From: JACCTI01 sp051005695
GTDB lineage: Bacteria > Verrucomicrobiota > Verrucomicrobiia > Chthoniobacterales > UBA10450
Length of the DNA stretch: 64,000 bases
NCBI GenBank assembly: GCA_051005695.1
Contig: JBPCJC010000045.1
Location: 1 to 64,000 of the forward strand
Direction: 5' to 3'
Part shown: one piece after another, positions 9,186 to 18,568 of the stretch
Position numbering within the stretch: position 1 is the stretch's first letter
Layout: each line of letters opens with the position of its first letter
The notes under the pieces: model-generated
What the model was told of the DNA's origin: nothing
Database searches by the model: none
The model's input: the letters and a program-made list of their open reading frames with translations, nothing else
Made by a program: the position numbers and the translations under genes

Positions 9186-10310
9186 ATGTCCGAGGCCTCG
9201 TTAGTCCCGCAGGTCTCCGCCGCTGCGCCTAACGAGTCTTATCGCGTCGCGGCGACCCGCCCGTCTGCAAGCGCGCTCGCGACCGAGTTCATCGACCCTC
9301 TTACGGAAAATGACTGGGATGCGCAAGTTGGTGGCAATCCCGCGAGCACCATTTTTCACTCGGCGGCGTGGGCTAAAGTTCTGCACGACACCTACGCCCA
9401 TCGGCCGACTTACTTGTTACTCTCGCAAGCAGGCAGATCGCAGGCACTCGTTCCGATCATGGAGATCGCCAGTCCGCTCACCGGTCGGCGCGGAGTTACG
9501 CTTCCGTTTAGCGATTTTTGCGGTCCGCTTTTCTCCGAACAAGTGACGCTCGACTCGCTGACCGGAAATCTCGCGGCGCTGGCGCGGGAACGGGCGTGGA
9601 AATATCTCGAAGTAAGGGAGACCTCCGGGCTGCCTCCCGCTGATCAAGTCACGCCCACCTTTTACGGCCATGTCCTCCCGTTACGGCATGACGCCGATCA
9701 GCTGCGCGACGGATTTTCCAGCGCGGTTCGCCGCAGTCTGAACAAAGCAGAGCGGAACGATGTCAGCGTTGAAGTGACGCAAACGCTCGACGCAGTTTCG
9801 CAATTTTATCAACTCCATCGCCGCACTCGCCGGCGGCATGGCGCACCGCCACAGCCGTTCGCCTTTTTTCGCAACATTCACCGGCATATCATCGAACCGG
9901 GACTAGGCTTTCTGGTGATCGCGACGAAGGCCTCGCGACCCATCGCCGCCGCGGTTTTCTTCATTCAAGGCAAAAGTGCGGTTTACAAATTTGGCGCCTC
10001 AGACGAGAGACAGCAGGAATATCGCGCCAACAATCTGGTCATGTGGGAAGCGATCAAACATCTCTGTTCCGGCGGTTGCCGATCTTTGCATTTCGGCCGC
10101 ACCTCCTTCGCCAACGAAGGGCTGCGTCGATTCAAACTCGGGTGGGGCGCGGCCGAAGAACCGCTCTCCTATCGCCGGCTCGATCCTATTCGGTCTGAGT
10201 GGGCAGCAGTCGCACCGCCTTCTAATTCCATCGCCGAGAAAGTCTTTCGGCGACTACCAACGATAGTAAACTCGTTGGCGGGCACGCTCTTCTATCCGCA
10301 TTTGGACTGA
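9186..10310 (+). CDS. FemAB/GNAT-fold protein of the EPS/exosortase-associated type
   Basis: About 374 aa, start placed at ATG 9186 just after the aminotransferase. An N-terminal half (LTENDWDAQVGGNPASTIFH, AAWAKVLHDTYAH) and a C-terminal acetyltransferase-like half (RRSLNKAERNDVSVEV, FYQLHRRTRRRHGAPPQPFAFF, YRANNLVMWEAIKH, LHFGRT) match FemAB-like proteins that accompany PEP-CTERM/exosortase EPS loci. Related proteins transfer amino acids or acyl groups. Here the acceptor may be a sugar amine of the polymer, but this is inference. It ends 6 bp before the Wzz-like gene. Confidence 0.75.
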   Translation: MSEASLVPQVSAAAPNESYRVAATRPSASALATEFIDPLTENDWDAQVGGNPASTIFHSAAWAKVLHDTYAHRPTYLLLSQAGRSQALVPIMEIASPLTGRRGVTLPFSDFCGPLFSEQVTLDSLTGNLAALARERAWKYLEVRETSGLPPADQVTPTFYGHVLPLRHDADQLRDGFSSAVRRSLNKAERNDVSVEVTQTLDAVSQFYQLHRRTRRRHGAPPQPFAFFRNIHRHIIEPGLGFLVIATKASRPIAAAVFFIQGKSAVYKFGASDERQQEYRANNLVMWEAIKHLCSGGCRSLHFGRTSFANEGLRRFKLGWGAAEEPLSYRRLDPIRSEWAAVAPPSNSIAEKVFRRLPTIVNSLAGTLFYPHLD

Positions 10311-10316
10311 TTCGTC

Positions 10317-12485
10317 ATGGCTGAATTACTAACAGACGCACCGCATACGTCGGGCTTGGGCATGGGAGATATCCTTCATGCTTTGTTTAAGCATAAATGG
10401 AAGATCCTCATTTGTGCCCTCCTCGGTTTCGTCGCGGCCATGGCGGTGCGCAGCTTCTATACACCCCTCTACGAATCCCACGCCAAGTTACTTGTCCGCT
10501 ATGTGCTCGAGCGCACTCCGATCGATCCGGTCGACGCCAACTCAGGTAAAACATCCGATAACGTCATCGGTTCGGAGGTCGAGATTCTCACGAGCTGGGA
10601 TTTGGCCGTGCAGGTGGCGGAGGCCATCGGCGTCAAACGGCTCGTGCCGGATGGCGGCCCCGGAACGTCCAAGACGGACGCCGCCAGCGTCGTGGCTTCC
10701 GGGCTGAGTGTCGTTTCTGGCAAGGGGAGCAATATTATCTTCGTCTCCTATGCGAGTAGCGATCCGGAGCTGGCAGTTTTGGTCCTGGATGAATTGCTTA
10801 ACCGCTACTTTACCAAACATCTGGAAGTTCACCGCTCCGCCGGAGCCTTCGACTTTGTGACCCAGCAAACAGATCAGATTCACACCCGCCTAAATGAAAC
10901 TGAAGATGCCTTAAAGGCTCTCAAGGCCAAGGCTGGAATCATCTCCTATGCCGATAGCACCGCCGCTCTGAGCAATCAGCTTCAGAAGGTTACGGACGAG
11001 CTCTATAACGCAGAGGAACAAGTGGCTGCCGAAACCAATCTGGTCAAGTTGATGGAGGAGGCTGAGAAAACTACCGATCACCCGAAGGAAGTCGCCACTC
11101 ATGGTGCCAGTAGCGGCGACATTCAGCACTATCAATCGATCGTCACCCGGCTGAAACAACTGCGCGATTACGAGCTGGATCTTCTGTCCAAGTTTACCTC
11201 CGAGAATGTCCTGGTGAAGTTTAACCGCAACCAGATTGAAGACCTGGAGAAGCAGCGTGCCGGCTTGGAAAAGAAGTTCCCAGACCTGGCGACTTCGGCG
11301 GCTCCCTCGGCTTCCCCGCCGCCCACTGTGGCCTCGGAGAAGATCAAGTTACTGGAAGCGCAAGGACGAGTGGAGAGCCTGAAAGCTCGCCTGGGCAGTG
11401 TGCACGAGGGCATGCAACGGCTCGCGGAAGTGGGCACGCAAATCGCCGATTTGGAGCGCAATCAGGAGCTCGAAATTGCCAACTACAAATATTTTAAGAA
11501 CACCTTGGAGAAAGCGCGCGTCGATGAGGCGCTCGATCCTTCCAAGATGCCTAACATTAGTACCGTGCAGCGGCCTTCCCCTCCGAACAAGGTCTTTGGG
11601 AAACGCGACAAGGTGGTGCGTTACCTGGCGTTAAGCGGGTTGGGTCTGGCCGTGGCCCTGACTCTACTGAAAGAGCTGGTACTTAATCATACCGTCAAGC
11701 GGCCGCTGGAACTGGAGAATCGACTGGGCACCCGGTTGTTGGTTTCTATTCCTTATACCGGGCGCAACGGGCATCGTCGGCTTCCGTGGAAGCGCCGGAA
11801 ATCTGGGGACGGGATTCTCCCCTTCAAGAAAAACGGGTCATCGCTGGCGCCTTGGGATCCAGGTCACTTCATTCGTCCTTATTCCGAAGCCATCCGCGAT
11901 CGTCTTGGCTTATACTTTGAGCTTAATCGCCTGACCCATAAGCCGAAGCTGGTGGGCGTGACCAGCTTTTTGAAAGGCGCGGGCACTTCGACACTTGCGG
12001 CAGGATTGGCCGCTGCTCTTTCGGAAACCGGTGATGGCAAGGTCTTACTCGTGGACGTCAACCTTGGTCCAGGAGAGGTCCATCCCTTCTTTAACGGTCG
12101 TCCCGCGGTGCCGCTCCTCGCCGCTCTGGAACCGAACGGCGAGCATGCGTCCGCAGCGGAAAATCTGTATCTGGCCACGGTCGGCTCGACCTCAGCCGGC
12201 CCGGCGCAACTTGGCCTGAAGAAGTTCTTCGACATGATGCCGAACCTGCAGGCGAGCGATTTCGACTACGTGATTTTTGATATGCCGCCACTTGGCCAGA
12301 CCAGCCCAACCTTGGGCATGGCTGGTTTCATGGACAAAATGCTCCTGGTCGTGGAAGGCGAAAAAACTAACCGCGACGCGATTCGCCGCGGTTACGAAGC
12401 CCTGGTGGACGCCCGGGACAACGTCTCCGTCGTTTTCAACAAGGCCCGGGATTACACCCCGAAGTGGCTTCATAGCGACTCCTAG
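10317..12485 (+). CDS. Wzz/Wzc-like chain-length protein with degenerate P-loop
   Basis: Second polysaccharide co-polymerase, 722 aa. N-terminal helix about 29-48, a Wzz domain with long coiled coils (about 170-410), a second helix about 440-460, then a BY-kinase-like nucleotide domain. The P-loop reads LKGAGTSTLA (about 552-561): the Walker lysine that is intact in the 1-2378 protein (NEGKS) is replaced by threonine. The acidic residues of Walker A' (LLVDVNL) and Walker B (YVIFDMPPL) remain. The C-terminus has only one tyrosine (DYTPKWLHSDS), so no autophosphorylation cluster. It looks like a non-kinase scaffold that may partner the intact kinase. Location: inner membrane. Confidence 0.85.
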   Translation: MAELLTDAPHTSGLGMGDILHALFKHKWKILICALLGFVAAMAVRSFYTPLYESHAKLLVRYVLERTPIDPVDANSGKTSDNVIGSEVEILTSWDLAVQVAEAIGVKRLVPDGGPGTSKTDAASVVASGLSVVSGKGSNIIFVSYASSDPELAVLVLDELLNRYFTKHLEVHRSAGAFDFVTQQTDQIHTRLNETEDALKALKAKAGIISYADSTAALSNQLQKVTDELYNAEEQVAAETNLVKLMEEAEKTTDHPKEVATHGASSGDIQHYQSIVTRLKQLRDYELDLLSKFTSENVLVKFNRNQIEDLEKQRAGLEKKFPDLATSAAPSASPPPTVASEKIKLLEAQGRVESLKARLGSVHEGMQRLAEVGTQIADLERNQELEIANYKYFKNTLEKARVDEALDPSKMPNISTVQRPSPPNKVFGKRDKVVRYLALSGLGLAVALTLLKELVLNHTVKRPLELENRLGTRLLVSIPYTGRNGHRRLPWKRRKSGDGILPFKKNGSSLAPWDPGHFIRPYSEAIRDRLGLYFELNRLTHKPKLVGVTSFLKGAGTSTLAAGLAAALSETGDGKVLLVDVNLGPGEVHPFFNGRPAVPLLAALEPNGEHASAAENLYLATVGSTSAGPAQLGLKKFFDMMPNLQASDFDYVIFDMPPLGQTSPTLGMAGFMDKMLLVVEGEKTNRDAIRRGYEALVDARDNVSVVFNKARDYTPKWLHSDS

Positions 12486-12554
12486 CTTTTTCGCTAGCAA
12501 GAATTAGCGAGGGCCGAGAAGCGCGAGCGGGTTCAGGGTTACCATTCGTTAGCT

Positions 12555-14726
12555 GTGTTACGCAATAAGATCTATTATCAGGTAAAGCCTTTCGTTCCGG
12601 AGGCTTTGCGGACTACGATTCGGCGCCAGTTCGCCTTGCGTTTGCGCAGTCAGGTGCAGGACAATTGGCCGATCGCACCGGGCTCAGAGCGACCGCCGGA
12701 TGGTTGGAGTGGCTGGCCGCAGCGCAAGAAGTTTGCGCTGGTCCTTACTCACGACGTCGAAGGACCGTCGGGCTTGAAGAAGTGCCGGCGCTTAATGCGG
12801 CTCGAACAAGAATTGGGTTTCCGTTCCTCGTTCAACTTCATTCCCGAAGGTCGTTATCCGGTCCCGACGGAACTACGAGAAGAACTGCGCGGCCATGGCT
12901 TCGAAGTTGGCGTGCACGACTTGCAGCATGACGGTCAGCTTTATCGTTCCCGGCCGGAATTCAGCCAGAAGGCGCGCCGGATTAATCATTACCTCAAGGA
13001 GTGGAAAGCGACCGGGTTCCGCTCTGGTTTCATGCTCCATAACCTGAACTGGCTTCATGAGCTGGAGATTCAGTACGACATGTCGACCTTCGACACCGAT
13101 CCGTTTGAGCCGCAGCCCGAGGGGCGTGACACGATTTTCCCGTTTGTCGTCCCGCGCCCGAATGCAGCCCGCGAATTTGTTGCTTCCCAAGCTGACAGTT
13201 ACATTGAGCTCCCTTATACTTTGCCCCAGGATTCGACCCTCTTCCTCCTGCTCCGCGAGCCTACCCCGGAGATCTGGATCCGGAAGCTAGACTGGATCGC
13301 GCAACATGGCGGGATGGCCTTGGTCAACGTCCATCCGGACTATCTGCGCTTCGACGACGAAGGGGTTTCCCGGCGAACTTATCCGGTGGCGCATTATCGG
13401 CAGTTCCTGGAGTACGTGCGGACGAACTACGAGGGAGCTTTCTGGCAACCGGTGCCGCGGGAAGTAGCGACCTTCGTTTCCCAGTTGGAAACGCCGCCGG
13501 TGGTTCGGCGACCGAAGCGCATCTGTATGGTAACGCATTCGTTTTACGAGAGCGATAATCGCGTGACCCGCTATGCGGCCGCGCTGGCCGCTCGTGGCGA
13601 TACGGTTGATGTCGTGGCTCTAAGGCGTTCGCCCGAGTTATCTCAAAAGGAAACCATCGAGGGCGTAAACGTTTTTCGCATCCAGGATCGTCTCGGAAAA
13701 ACCGAGCGTACTCGTTTCTCCTACCTTTGGCCTTTACTTCGGTTTTTGAAGACTTCGTCTCATTGGGTGACCTCGCGGCACGCGGCCAAGCCCTACGATC
13801 TCTTACACATCCATAACGTCCCCGACTTCATGGTCTTCGCCGCTTGGTATCCGAAGCTAACCGGGGCGCGGGTTATTCTTGATATCCACGACATCGTTCC
13901 GGAGTTTTACGCGAGTAAGTTCGGCATTCTCCCCAAAGGAATGACCTTTGCTCTTCTTCGCTGGATGGAGCGCGTTTCGGCTTCGTTTGCCCATCACGTG
14001 ATCATTGCGAACGATCTGTGGCGCGCAAAGTATGCGGAGAGAACGCGGACCGATGGTCGTTGCACTGCTTTCATTAACAACGTCGATGCCTCCGTCTTTG
14101 CCCCTCGCACTCGGCAACGGCAGGACGGTAAACAAATCATCCTCTTCCCTGGCGGTCTGCAGTGGCATCAAGGCGTCGATATCGCCTTACGGGCCTTTGC
14201 CCAGATACGCCCCCAGTTACCTAACTGCGAGTTTCACATCTACGGCGACGGTAGTGCGCGAGAAGAGCTCATGAGCTTAAGCGAATCTCTGGGCCTGAAT
14301 GGTAGCGTCCACTTCTTCAAACCAACCAGCGTTCGGGAAATTGCCGCGGTCATGGCGGAAGCGGATCTCGGCGTGGTTCCGAAGCGAGCCGACTCTTTCG
14401 GTAACGAGGCCTATAGCACTAAAATCATGGAGTTTATGGCGGTCGGAGTTCCGGTAGTCGTCTCGAGCACCAAGGTCGATCGTTATTACTTCGACGAATC
14501 GGTAGTGCGCTTTTTCCCTTCGGGCGACGCTGAGGCGCTCGCCCAGCAAATGCTGGAGCTTTTACGCGACCCAGGGCTACGTCAACGGATGGTGGAAAGC
14601 GCCTCGCACTACGCCACAGTCCATTGCTGGGACAGTCGGAAGGCCGATTACCTCCGCCTGGTCGACTCGATGTGCGCGACCGATGTCGAGCCGTGGGCTC
14701 CGGCGCCCGTGCAGAAGGCTGCCTAA
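12555..14726 (+). CDS. Fusion: polysaccharide-deacetylase-like domain + GT4 glycosyltransferase
   Basis: A 723-aa two-domain protein with a GTG start at 12555. Residues about 55-300 are NodB-like: LTHDVEG (metal-binding DV motif), FEVGVHDLQHDGQ (histidines), and a late NVHPDYLRFDD. Residues about 320-715 are a group 1 glycosyltransferase: KRICMVTHSF start, a HIHNVPDF acceptor region, ILFPGGLQWHQGVDI, and a nucleotide-sugar site with VPKRADSFGNEAYSTKIMEFMAVGVPVV (E-x7-E-like). The reading frame is unbroken across the junction. Fusion suggests that a sugar is transferred and an acetyl group removed in one cytosolic step, or that the first domain is a degenerate binding module. Confidence 0.82.
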   Translation: MLRNKIYYQVKPFVPEALRTTIRRQFALRLRSQVQDNWPIAPGSERPPDGWSGWPQRKKFALVLTHDVEGPSGLKKCRRLMRLEQELGFRSSFNFIPEGRYPVPTELREELRGHGFEVGVHDLQHDGQLYRSRPEFSQKARRINHYLKEWKATGFRSGFMLHNLNWLHELEIQYDMSTFDTDPFEPQPEGRDTIFPFVVPRPNAAREFVASQADSYIELPYTLPQDSTLFLLLREPTPEIWIRKLDWIAQHGGMALVNVHPDYLRFDDEGVSRRTYPVAHYRQFLEYVRTNYEGAFWQPVPREVATFVSQLETPPVVRRPKRICMVTHSFYESDNRVTRYAAALAARGDTVDVVALRRSPELSQKETIEGVNVFRIQDRLGKTERTRFSYLWPLLRFLKTSSHWVTSRHAAKPYDLLHIHNVPDFMVFAAWYPKLTGARVILDIHDIVPEFYASKFGILPKGMTFALLRWMERVSASFAHHVIIANDLWRAKYAERTRTDGRCTAFINNVDASVFAPRTRQRQDGKQIILFPGGLQWHQGVDIALRAFAQIRPQLPNCEFHIYGDGSAREELMSLSESLGLNGSVHFFKPTSVREIAAVMAEADLGVVPKRADSFGNEAYSTKIMEFMAVGVPVVVSSTKVDRYYFDESVVRFFPSGDAEALAQQMLELLRDPGLRQRMVESASHYATVHCWDSRKADYLRLVDSMCATDVEPWAPAPVQKAA

Positions 14727-14744
14727 CCAAGGACAATTTAACCA

Positions 14745-15947
14745 GTGTCTGACCTAGTCGAACAAAGTTTGCGCTCCGTGCAGCAGTGGGTCGAAGACCG
14801 CGGATATCGAGGTTATGATCCAGGCGATGGACTTACTTCTTACCTGCGGCCTCTGACCGCGGGAAATATCTTCGCGGAACGTTTGCTCCAGCAGTTGGTT
14901 TGGAAAGCCCCCTTCAATCTTCGCCCGCTGGTTGGGGTCGTTCCCTTAGAGTCGACCAAGGGCCGCGGCTTCATGGCTTGGGGCTACCTCCTCCTACACA
15001 AAGCTACTGGCGACGAGAACTACCTCCAGAAAGCGGTTGCCTGTCTCGATTGGCTGGATCATTCCCGGGAAAAGGGTTACGCAGGCCATTGCTGGGGGAA
15101 TCACTTCGACTTCACCACCCGCACCGGGCGGATGAAGGCGCATACTCCGACGATTGTCTGGTCAGGGTTAATCGGCCAGGCCTTTCTCGAATGCTACGAG
15201 CAGACAGGAGAGGAACGCTATCTCGATATTGCTGAAAGTGTCTGCCGTTGGATCCTGACCTTACCGCGAGAACGGACCACCGCTGGAAGTTGCCTGAGTT
15301 ACACCGGGGTTTACCAGCACTCGGTTCATAACTCCAACCTTCTCGGAGCGGCCATGCTCGCGCGAACCTGGAGCCATCGCCCAAATCCTGAATATCTTGA
15401 AGTCGCGAGGGAAGCGGTCCGTTACACCGGCACCAAGCAACGTCCCGAAGGTGCGTGGCTCTACGCAGAGGACGCGCAGCATCCGTGGATCGATAACTTC
15501 CACACGGCTTACATTCTCGATAGCTTAAAACGCTACACCGACGCAACCAACGACCAATCCTACCGCCGGCAAATTCGACTTGGTTACCAATATTTCGCCG
15601 ACGTGTTTTTTGAGCCCTCCGGCTGCCCGCGGTATTATCATAACCGGACGTTTCCGATCGACATTCAATGTGCCGCGCAGGCGATCGATACCTTTAGCTT
15701 CTTCGCCGCGGAAGAGCCCGGCGCGCTGGCCCTGGCGCATAAGGTTGCCGCCTGGACGATCGAAAACATGCAGGATAAAACCGGTTATTTCTATTACCGA
15801 CGCTACCCGATGCTGACGGCCAAGACGCCTTATTTTCACTGGGGGCAGGCGACAATGTTCAAGGCTCTTTCGCACTTGGTCCTGGTCGATGAAGGAACTC
15901 AGAAGAGCTCCACAGCGCGGCAACCGCTGGCGCAGATGTCGGCCTAA
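14745..15947 (+). CDS. (alpha/alpha)6-barrel protein, VpsJ/glycosidase-like
   Basis: A 400-aa protein with a GTG start at 14745, directly after the fusion gene. Repeated helical hairpins with aromatic sugar-facing residues (GYAGHCWGNHFDF, TPTIVWSGLIGQAFLECYEQTG, PWIDNFHTAYILDSL, YFHWGQATMFKALSHL) fit the six-hairpin glycosidase/epimerase superfamily. Similar proteins in EPS clusters are named VpsJ. No signal peptide is visible, so it would act in the cytosol or on lipid-linked intermediates. The catalytic activity is not assignable. Confidence 0.6.
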   Translation: MSDLVEQSLRSVQQWVEDRGYRGYDPGDGLTSYLRPLTAGNIFAERLLQQLVWKAPFNLRPLVGVVPLESTKGRGFMAWGYLLLHKATGDENYLQKAVACLDWLDHSREKGYAGHCWGNHFDFTTRTGRMKAHTPTIVWSGLIGQAFLECYEQTGEERYLDIAESVCRWILTLPRERTTAGSCLSYTGVYQHSVHNSNLLGAAMLARTWSHRPNPEYLEVAREAVRYTGTKQRPEGAWLYAEDAQHPWIDNFHTAYILDSLKRYTDATNDQSYRRQIRLGYQYFADVFFEPSGCPRYYHNRTFPIDIQCAAQAIDTFSFFAAEEPGALALAHKVAAWTIENMQDKTGYFYYRRYPMLTAKTPYFHWGQATMFKALSHLVLVDEGTQKSSTARQPLAQMSA

Positions 15948-15976
15948 CCGCCGCCTCCACAAAAATTTATAAAATT

Positions 15977-16783
15977 ATGGATGTATACCTAGAGGAATAT
16001 AGTGCCGACGATGCAATCGCCCGTTACACTTCGCGCACCGCGGGTCACGGGATTAGTTACCTGCTGGAACACGACTATGCGGAGATTTATCTCTCCGCGA
16101 TCGATCGCTATCTGCGCCTTCCGCCGGACCAACCATTACAGTTATTGGAATTCGGGTGCGGCGGCGGAATGAATCTGATCACCCTCGTTTCGTTGCTCGA
16201 GCGTAAGGGCCGCAAGGTGGAAATCGCGGTTGGAACCGATTTCTCCGACCGGCTGATTGAGGCGGCGAACTTGGAGAGCAAGACTCTGCTTAACCCGGAG
16301 CAACAAAAGAAGACGCATTTCGCGGTCGCGCGGAACGAAACCATCGCGGCCGATTTGCAGGAAGCCTTCCCAGGCGGCGAGGGCGCGTCCTCGTTTCATG
16401 TGATTCTGGGAGTGAACACTTTCCGTTACTGCCATCGTCTCGGGAAAGCCGACGAATGCGCGCGTGACCTGGCCGCTCTGCTCGAGGCCGGAGGGATCTG
16501 CATCATGATCGACATGAACCGGAAGTTTCCGGCTTTCCGGAGCAAGTTTCGCGATAAGAAAACGAAACCGGAGGCGGAACGTTACCTGCCTTCGTTGGAC
16601 GAATACGCCAATCCTTTCGCAAACGCCGGCCTGGAAATTTTGCGCAAGGAAAACTTTTGCTGGATTCCGCACTCGGCGAGTGCGCGCCTAACGAATGTTT
16701 GCCGCCTGCTCAGTCCGGTGCTCGACGTAGTCGCGAAGCCGCGGGCGATGCGTTCGCTGGTGGTCTCCCGCAAGGCGATCTAG
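15977..16783 (+). CDS. SAM-dependent methyltransferase
   Basis: Class I methyltransferase of 268 aa. Motif I is LLEFGCGGGMNLITL (about 56-70), with an acidic strand-2 region and a later motif near VILGVNTFRYCHRLGKADEC and GGICIMIDMN. The cluster context (glycosyltransferases either side) suggests O-methylation of a sugar or modification of the lipid-linked glycan. The acceptor is unknown. Confidence 0.8.
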   Translation: MDVYLEEYSADDAIARYTSRTAGHGISYLLEHDYAEIYLSAIDRYLRLPPDQPLQLLEFGCGGGMNLITLVSLLERKGRKVEIAVGTDFSDRLIEAANLESKTLLNPEQQKKTHFAVARNETIAADLQEAFPGGEGASSFHVILGVNTFRYCHRLGKADECARDLAALLEAGGICIMIDMNRKFPAFRSKFRDKKTKPEAERYLPSLDEYANPFANAGLEILRKENFCWIPHSASARLTNVCRLLSPVLDVVAKPRAMRSLVVSRKAI

Positions 16784-16804
16784 GACGGAATTCGCAATCT
16801 CCCG

Positions 16805-18565
16805 ATGAATGCAGCGCCTTTCGCCGCGCTTGTCGGAGACAGCAATGAGGCAACCCGGAAGTTAGGGGCGATCCTCGATTTTCTGGGTGTGGGCTGGCAG
16901 GCGTTTTCAAGCGCGGAGAATTTTTTGGGATCCGTTTCCAACGCCGTTCCGCGAGTGATCCTGGCGCCGTTGCTCACCATCGCGGAGTTAGTCAAAACGG
17001 AAACTCGCCCGCGCTTGGCGGACTCGATCTTTGCCTACGGCCTCGAACACATCGGAGCTTCGACATCGGCCCTGGCGTCATTGGCCGGCAAGGGCGCGAG
17101 CTTCGAAAGTGTGCCTAACGAGAAGTGGCTCGCCACTGTGACCACTGACGAACCCGCGCTCACCGGACCGATGCGCGGGCTCGAAGTTCACCTGCGACGG
17201 AAGCCGTTTGATCGAGTGGCGAAACTGAAATCGCGTGAGTCGGTTTCGGAGATCATCAGCACGGATGACGGCCCCACTTTTTTTTCCCTGGAGAAAGACG
17301 GCACGCGGATTTTTATCAGTGGCAGTTGCGAGATCCCTGATCTCGATGCGCCGGCGAAGAGCAAAGGCTACGATGTGCGAGAAGAATTTTTCTCCGCCGT
17401 GCCATTACTCGTTTATTTGAAGTGGGCTTTTCGCGACGCCGGCTGGCAAGCGAGTGAAACCGGCGCGTGTTGGATCGTGGATGATCCGTTGCTGCGGATG
17501 AAATATGGCTTCTGCGATTTCCCGTTGCTCGACCGGCAGATGCAGGAGCACGCTTTCAGCACCAATATCGCGATGATTCCGTGGAACTCGCGTCGGACGG
17601 CGCCGGACATGGCCAGCTTGATCACGCGCAGCAGCGGTCGTCTTTCGGTTTCGATGCACGGTTGCGATCATACCGCGCGGGAGTTCGGTATCGCTGATCA
17701 AGGCGCGCTGCACGCGAAGGTGGATGTGGCCCGCGAGCGGATGCATGAGCACCAGGAGCGCACTGGCGTGGTCCACGATGCGGTAATGGTTTTTCCGCAG
17801 GGGGTTTTTTCGCGGGAAAGTTTGCGTGTTCTCCAAGAGCAGGATTTTGCGGCGGCGGTCAACACCGAGACGTTGCCTAACGAGACTCCGGAGACGAAGC
17901 TCACGGTGCGGGATCTTTGGTCGGTCGCGATCACTCATTACGGAAGCTTTCCGCTCTTCACCCGCAGGTATCCGACGGATGGGATCGAGAATTTTGCCTT
18001 CGATATTTTGCTCGGGAAGCCGTGTTTGGTGGTCCAGCATCACGGATTTTTCAAGGGCCAGCATGCGGAGGTGGTCCGCTTCGTCGACGCCCTCAATCGG
18101 CTTAATTCTCGCCTGAACTGGCGCGGCCTCGGCGACGTTGTCCGGCGCAGTTATCAATCTCAAATGGCCGCAGATGGCGGTGTGCGCGTGCGCATGTTTG
18201 CCAATGAGTGCTTGCTCAAAAACACCGGCGAAGCGGAGCGGGAATATCACATCGAAAAAGCGGACGCGGGGAGCGCGGGCGTGCGGGAAGTGGCGGCTGA
18301 CGGACGCCCGCTGGAATGGCAGACCGACGGCGAGACGCTCACTCTCGTCTGCAAAATTCCTTCCGGCGCCGAGGTTTTTTTGCAGGTGCGCTACAATCGC
18401 ACCAAGGGAATTAATGGTGTGCGCAAAGCGGGAATGAGCAGCGCGGCCAAGATCGCGGCCCGACGTTACCTGAGCGAATTTCGCGACAATTTTCTCTCCC
18501 GCCATGATGCCCTGATGGCGCTGGCGCAACGGGCGAAGCGAATAACCGGGAAGCGTCGCCCCTAA
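16805..18565 (+). CDS. Unrecognised EPS-cluster protein, NodB-like central region
   Basis: A 586-aa protein with no confident family. A central region has a metal-site look: ACWIVDDPLLRMKYGF (Asp pair), SVSMHGCDHTAREFG (His/Asp cluster) and VQHHGFFKGQHAEV, consistent with a distant polysaccharide-deacetylase fold. The C-terminal about 120 residues resemble a beta-rich domain (VRMFANECLLKNTGEAEREY). No signal peptide is visible. It sits between a methyltransferase and a GT2, and the downstream GT2 start follows its stop by only a few bases. It could be a cytosolic glycan-modifying enzyme; activity is unproven. Confidence 0.55.
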   Translation: MNAAPFAALVGDSNEATRKLGAILDFLGVGWQAFSSAENFLGSVSNAVPRVILAPLLTIAELVKTETRPRLADSIFAYGLEHIGASTSALASLAGKGASFESVPNEKWLATVTTDEPALTGPMRGLEVHLRRKPFDRVAKLKSRESVSEIISTDDGPTFFSLEKDGTRIFISGSCEIPDLDAPAKSKGYDVREEFFSAVPLLVYLKWAFRDAGWQASETGACWIVDDPLLRMKYGFCDFPLLDRQMQEHAFSTNIAMIPWNSRRTAPDMASLITRSSGRLSVSMHGCDHTAREFGIADQGALHAKVDVARERMHEHQERTGVVHDAVMVFPQGVFSRESLRVLQEQDFAAAVNTETLPNETPETKLTVRDLWSVAITHYGSFPLFTRRYPTDGIENFAFDILLGKPCLVVQHHGFFKGQHAEVVRFVDALNRLNSRLNWRGLGDVVRRSYQSQMAADGGVRVRMFANECLLKNTGEAEREYHIEKADAGSAGVREVAADGRPLEWQTDGETLTLVCKIPSGAEVFLQVRYNRTKGINGVRKAGMSSAAKIAARRYLSEFRDNFLSRHDALMALAQRAKRITGKRRP

Positions 18566-18568
18566 CGA

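Noticed and set aside
12483..12500. CTAGC/GCTAG hairpin after the Wzz-like gene as a terminator
   Set aside because: Only five base pairs and no T run after the stem; downstream genes appear to be co-transcribed.
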